8,830 nucleotides of DNA from positions 1 through 8,830 of the forward strand of contig JAHFFM010000072.1 in NCBI GenBank assembly GCA_023247935.1, written 5' to 3'. Below, piece after piece: positions 6,061 through 8,830 of the stretch. How positions within the stretch are numbered: the stretch's first letter is position 1; the number at the start of each line of letters is the position of its first letter. Source of the DNA: Candidatus Omnitrophota bacterium (GTDB lineage: Bacteria; Omnitrophota; Gorgyraeia; 2-02-FULL-51-18). The notes under the pieces are model-generated. The model was not told the DNA's origin and did not search any database. It saw only the letters and a program-made list of their open reading frames with translations. A program made the position numbers and the translations under genes.

Positions 6061-7167
6061 ATGAAGATACTCGATAATCATATTTTAAAAGAATTTCTGG
6101 CGTCTTTCTTTTTCTGCTTATCGACACTTCTTTTTATTTTTTTAATTGTTCGTGGGCTCATGCAGATGGCGGATTTAGTGATCAATAAAGATGTGAGCTT
6201 TATTCTCATCCTAAAACTTTTATTCACCTCGCTACCCTTCATGCTCACCTTTATTATTCCGGTCTCGGTTCTTTTGTCCGCTCTTCTGGCTTTCGGGAAA
6301 TTGTCCCACGACAATGAAATCAACGCGGTTCGAGCGGGCGGTGTGGGACTTTTAAAACCCCTGACCCCTATTTTTGTTTGGATCTTCGCACTTTGCCTGG
6401 TTACTTTGATTTTATCGGATCAGATTTCCTCCGCGTCTCACTACGCTTACCGGCGCACCCTGACTCAAATCGGGATTGAAAGCCCCTCGGCGGCGCTCGA
6501 GGAAGGTACTTTCATTAAAAAATTTAAAAATTTTATTATTTTTATTTATGAAATTGATGGAAATAAACTCAAAGGCATTCGTATTTATCAGCCTCAAGAA
6601 GGCAAGCCTGTGCGCACCATCGTCGCGCAAAAAGGAGAACTCATTTCCATTCCCGAGCGCAATATCGTCAAATTAAAACTCATTCACGGCACCAGCGATG
6701 AGCCGGATCCCAAAGATCCCTCCAAACTTTACAAACTGAGCTTCAAAACCTATGACTTGCCGCTTTCTCTGCCGAATATTCAAGGCTCCACCGAAGAGGA
6801 GCTGGGTAAAAAACCCAAGGACATGTCCATCCGAGAACTCCGTGCTGAGATTCAACGCCTGGGAAAAGCCGGCATTCTGGCGACTTATCCGTTATCGGCT
6901 GAGATTCACAACAAACTAGCCATGTCCTTTTCAAGTCTCGCGTTTCTACTCATCGGCGTGCCCCTAGGGATCACGACGCGGCGCAGTGACAAGGCGTTTA
7001 ACTTTGGGATTGGCCTGGCGCTCATCACCGTTTATTGGGTGCTACTTATCGGCGGAAAGGCCATCGCGCAAAAAGGCTTGGCGCCGCCGTTTTTATGCCT
7101 GGAATTTTCAAACTTGGTGTTGGGATCGGTGGGTTTTTGGCTCTTTAGAAAAATGGTAAAAAACTAA
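6061..7167 (+). CDS. lptF: LPS export ABC transporter permease LptF
   Basis: The protein has 368 residues (E. coli LptF has 366) and belongs to the YjgP/YjgQ permease family. It has three membrane segments (about 12-34, 55-79, 101-119), a periplasmic beta-jellyroll domain (about 125-275), and three more segments (about 288-306, 311-331, 345-365). The coupling-helix region GKLSHDNEINAVRAGGVG (79-96) with the conserved Glu contacts the LptB ATPase. LptF and LptG form the transmembrane channel that extracts LPS from the inner membrane and passes it to LptC/LptA. LptB, LptC and LptA are not in the window. AGAG lies about 11 bases before the ATG, a weak ribosome site. Its stop overlaps the lptG start by one base. 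Which of the two permeases is LptF and which LptG rests on gene order and general similarity; either label could be swapped. Confidence 0.88.
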   Translation: MKILDNHILKEFLASFFFCLSTLLFIFLIVRGLMQMADLVINKDVSFILILKLLFTSLPFMLTFIIPVSVLLSALLAFGKLSHDNEINAVRAGGVGLLKPLTPIFVWIFALCLVTLILSDQISSASHYAYRRTLTQIGIESPSAALEEGTFIKKFKNFIIFIYEIDGNKLKGIRIYQPQEGKPVRTIVAQKGELISIPERNIVKLKLIHGTSDEPDPKDPSKLYKLSFKTYDLPLSLPNIQGSTEEELGKKPKDMSIRELRAEIQRLGKAGILATYPLSAEIHNKLAMSFSSLAFLLIGVPLGITTRRSDKAFNFGIGLALITVYWVLLIGGKAIAQKGLAPPFLCLEFSNLVLGSVGFWLFRKMVKN

Positions 7168-8255
7168 TGCGCATTCTTGACCGCTACCTGCTCAAACACT
7201 TTGTCCTATCGCTTCTTTATTGTCTTTTGTTGTTTTCCATTATTTTTATCGTGATCGACGTGTTCAACAACTTGGATGATTTCTTAAAAAACAGCGTTTC
7301 CGCCGACATTATTTTGTCTTACTACGCGTATTCGCTTCCGGCGATTTTTGTGCAATTAATTCCGATCGCAACCACCGTTTCCCTGTTATTCACGCTAGCC
7401 AATCTGAATAAACATCACGAGATTATCGCCATGAAAGCCAGCGGCGTCAGCATCACGCAAATGCTCCTGCCCTGCCTTTTCGCCGGAGCGATTCTGAGCT
7501 TCACGGTGCTTCTATTTAATGAAATGATTGTGCCGGAATCGGTGGTGATCAGTTCCTCCATCAAAGAAGGATTGATTGAAAAAGGAAAAACAAAACTTTC
7601 CGAGCGCTCGATCAAAAATGTGACTCTTTACGGAAAAAATAAGCGCATGATTTTCGCGCGGGAATACGAAATCACCCAGCAATCCCTGCACGACGTGGTG
7701 CTTCTGGAAAATAATCCCAATCTGACTCTCAAATCCAAGCTAACCGCCAAGAAAGCCGTTTACCGGGATCACCGCTGGATTTTTTACAATGTGATGCGCT
7801 ATCAACTCAATCATCGCGGGGATATTCTCGGGGAGCCTGAATTTTTGCCGGAACTTGAGATGGATATCGAGGAAAAGCCGGAAGATTTTATCAGCGACGC
7901 CACGCAAACGGAATTTATGAATACCAAAAAACTGCGTGAGCATATCGCGCGGATGAAAGGCTCCGGCGAGAAACCGCTGCAGCGCCTGATGGTTGAATTG
8001 TATTACAAGATGGCGCTGCCTTTTGTTTCTTTTGTTTTGATTTTGGTGGGAGCGCCGCTGGCCGTGCGAAACGCACGCGGGGGCATCATGATAGGCATTG
8101 GCACGAGCTTTGCCGTCGTATTTTTCTTTTACGGGTTTCTTTCGATCTCGCTGGCGATGGGTAAAGGCGAAGTGTTGCCGCCTTTTGTATCGGCGTGGCT
8201 ACCGAATCTTTCGTTTGGACTTGCCGGAATTTATTTACTTCGAAAATCAAACTAA
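7167..8255 (+). CDS. lptG: LPS export ABC transporter permease LptG
   Basis: The protein has 362 residues (E. coli LptG has 360), in the same family as its upstream neighbour and with the same layout. Membrane segments lie at about 12-34, 53-79, 98-118, 279-297, 305-330 and 337-358, with the periplasmic jellyroll domain between. The coupling-helix stretch LNKHHEIIAMKASGVS (80-95) matches the family's E-I-x-A-x-x-x-x-G pattern. It begins inside the lptF stop (TAATG), so translation is coupled and the two permeases are made in equal amounts, as suits a heterodimer. Its start MRILDRYLLKHF parallels MKILDNHILKEF of LptF, as expected for two old paralogues. The gene ends two bases from the convergent ahcY stop. 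Confidence 0.9.
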   Translation: MRILDRYLLKHFVLSLLYCLLLFSIIFIVIDVFNNLDDFLKNSVSADIILSYYAYSLPAIFVQLIPIATTVSLLFTLANLNKHHEIIAMKASGVSITQMLLPCLFAGAILSFTVLLFNEMIVPESVVISSSIKEGLIEKGKTKLSERSIKNVTLYGKNKRMIFAREYEITQQSLHDVVLLENNPNLTLKSKLTAKKAVYRDHRWIFYNVMRYQLNHRGDILGEPEFLPELEMDIEEKPEDFISDATQTEFMNTKKLREHIARMKGSGEKPLQRLMVELYYKMALPFVSFVLILVGAPLAVRNARGGIMIGIGTSFAVVFFFYGFLSISLAMGKGEVLPPFVSAWLPNLSFGLAGIYLLRKSN

Positions 8256-8260
8256 GCTTA
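8253..8260. repeat. Palindrome TAAGCTTA carrying both convergent stop codons
   Basis: The left arm (TAA, 8253-8255) is the stop of lptG, and the right arm read on the minus strand (TAA, 8260-8258) is the stop of ahcY. Only two bases lie between the genes, so there is no room for an intergenic terminator. Confidence 0.9.
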
Positions 8261-8830
8261 AGTGCCCATCTCCCAAGCGGCCAAGTATTTCTTCTGCTCA
8301 GGCGTTAAGACGTCAATCGTAAATCCGCCGCTCTTTAATTTAAGCCTCGCGATTTCTTGATCAATGTCTAGAGGCACGCGATAAACTTTGTTTTTAAGTG
8401 TTTTGTGGTTTTGGCTCACCCATTCAGCGGATAAGGCTTGATTGGCGAAGCTCATGTCCATCACCATCGCGGGGTGACCTTCGGCGGCGCCCAGATTCAC
8501 CAAGCGGCCTTCGGCCAACAAATAAATGCGGCGACCATTCGCGAGCGTGTATTCCTGCACGGATTCTCTTAATGGCTGAACTTTTTTGGCTATTTTCCGG
8601 AGCCGAGCCGTATCGATTTCCACATCAAAGTGTCCGGAATTACAAACAATCGCGCGATCTTTCATTTTAATAAAATGCTCTTCGCGGACAACACTGGTAT
8701 TGCCGGTCACGGTGATATAAATATCCCCGTATTTGACCGCTTCACCCATCGTCATCACCTGAAAACCATCCATCACCGCTTCCAATGCCTTCAAAGGATT
8801 GACTTCCGTGACGATCACATTTGCGCCCAG
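8258..8830 (-). CDS. ahcY: Adenosylhomocysteinase (S-adenosyl-L-homocysteine hydrolase), C-terminal 190 residues
   Basis: The enzyme splits S-adenosylhomocysteine into adenosine and homocysteine with a bound NAD+, clearing the inhibitory product of methyltransferases in the cytosol. The frame is open through the window edge, so the N-terminal part, with most of the substrate domain and the first NAD glycine loop, is missing; a GTG at 8818 is an internal codon. Visible landmarks are GANVIVTEVNPLKALEA (2-18, second beta strand of the Rossmann fold with the ribose-binding Glu), TGN (42-44), CNSGHFDVEI (63-72, with the His-Phe gate), and AEGHPAMVMDMSFANQ (116-131). The protein ends LTPEQKKYLAAWEMGT and lacks the longer KPxxYRY-type tail that reaches the neighbouring subunit's NAD in many bacterial and eukaryotic enzymes; it resembles the short archaeal/Thermotoga type. 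It converges on lptG. Confidence 0.95.
   Translation of the reverse strand: MGANVIVTEVNPLKALEAVMDGFQVMTMGEAVKYGDIYITVTGNTSVVREEHFIKMKDRAIVCNSGHFDVEIDTARLRKIAKKVQPLRESVQEYTLANGRRIYLLAEGRLVNLGAAEGHPAMVMDMSFANQALSAEWVSQNHKTLKNKVYRVPLDIDQEIARLKLKSGGFTIDVLTPEQKKYLAAWEMGT

Noticed and set aside
6061..8255. Tandem permease genes as a recent duplication
   Set aside because: The two proteins share layout and a similar first dozen residues but differ widely otherwise, as expected for the ancient LptF/LptG pair.
8258..8818. GTG at 8818 as the real start of a 186-residue protein
   Set aside because: The upstream codons LGAN continue the conserved adenosylhomocysteinase sequence to the window edge, so this is an internal valine of a truncated gene.

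Overview
The window looks like a piece of a diderm (Gram-negative-type) bacterial chromosome. It carries both permeases of the lipopolysaccharide exporter (LptF, LptG), an outer-membrane beta-barrel protein and a lipid-linked-glycan ligase/polymerase. I see no mobile element, tRNA, rRNA or CRISPR array. Base composition is moderate, with many A and T runs. Three details lead me to favour an uncultured Omnitrophota/PVC-like lineage over Proteobacteria, with only low to moderate confidence: the gene mix, a short adenosylhomocysteinase without the Lys/Tyr C-terminal tail, and an endonuclease III with an archaeal-looking LSLRTKD motif. No marker gene here settles the taxonomy.

Left half, minus strand, read right to left. 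nth (endonuclease III, 5290-4616) is followed after 82 bases by a secreted FecR-domain protein (4533-3103). Twelve bases further on comes a multispanning O-antigen ligase/polymerase-type protein with C-terminal TPRs (3090-1090). After a 65-base gap comes a BBP2-type outer-membrane beta-barrel (1024 to beyond base 1). The last three look like one cell-envelope unit: a membrane glycan ligase with a periplasmic TPR tail, a secreted FecR-fold protein and an outer-membrane barrel. A surface-polysaccharide or glycan-attachment role is inferred from domains and order, not shown.

Right half, plus strand. comF (5338-6048), lptF (6061-7167) and lptG (7167-8255) form a compact operon with a 12-base gap and then a TAATG overlap. 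LptF and LptG would work with LptB and LptC to extract LPS from the inner membrane. At the far right the operon runs head-on into ahcY (minus strand, cut by the window edge); the two stop codons are the two arms of one 8-base palindrome, TAAGCTTA.

Regulation. nth and comF diverge from a very short shared region. The fecR-like gene and comF each have a plausible sigma70-type promoter whose -10 box ends exactly seven bases before an ATG, and neither has a Shine-Dalgarno sequence, so both may be read from leaderless mRNAs. The ligase gene starts with TTG, without a Shine-Dalgarno, in the same frame as the upstream FecR gene and separated from it by a single TAG. The barrel gene is preceded by a perfect 7-base inverted repeat lying on its likely promoter. 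Every stretch longer than about 100 bases is accounted for by a gene.
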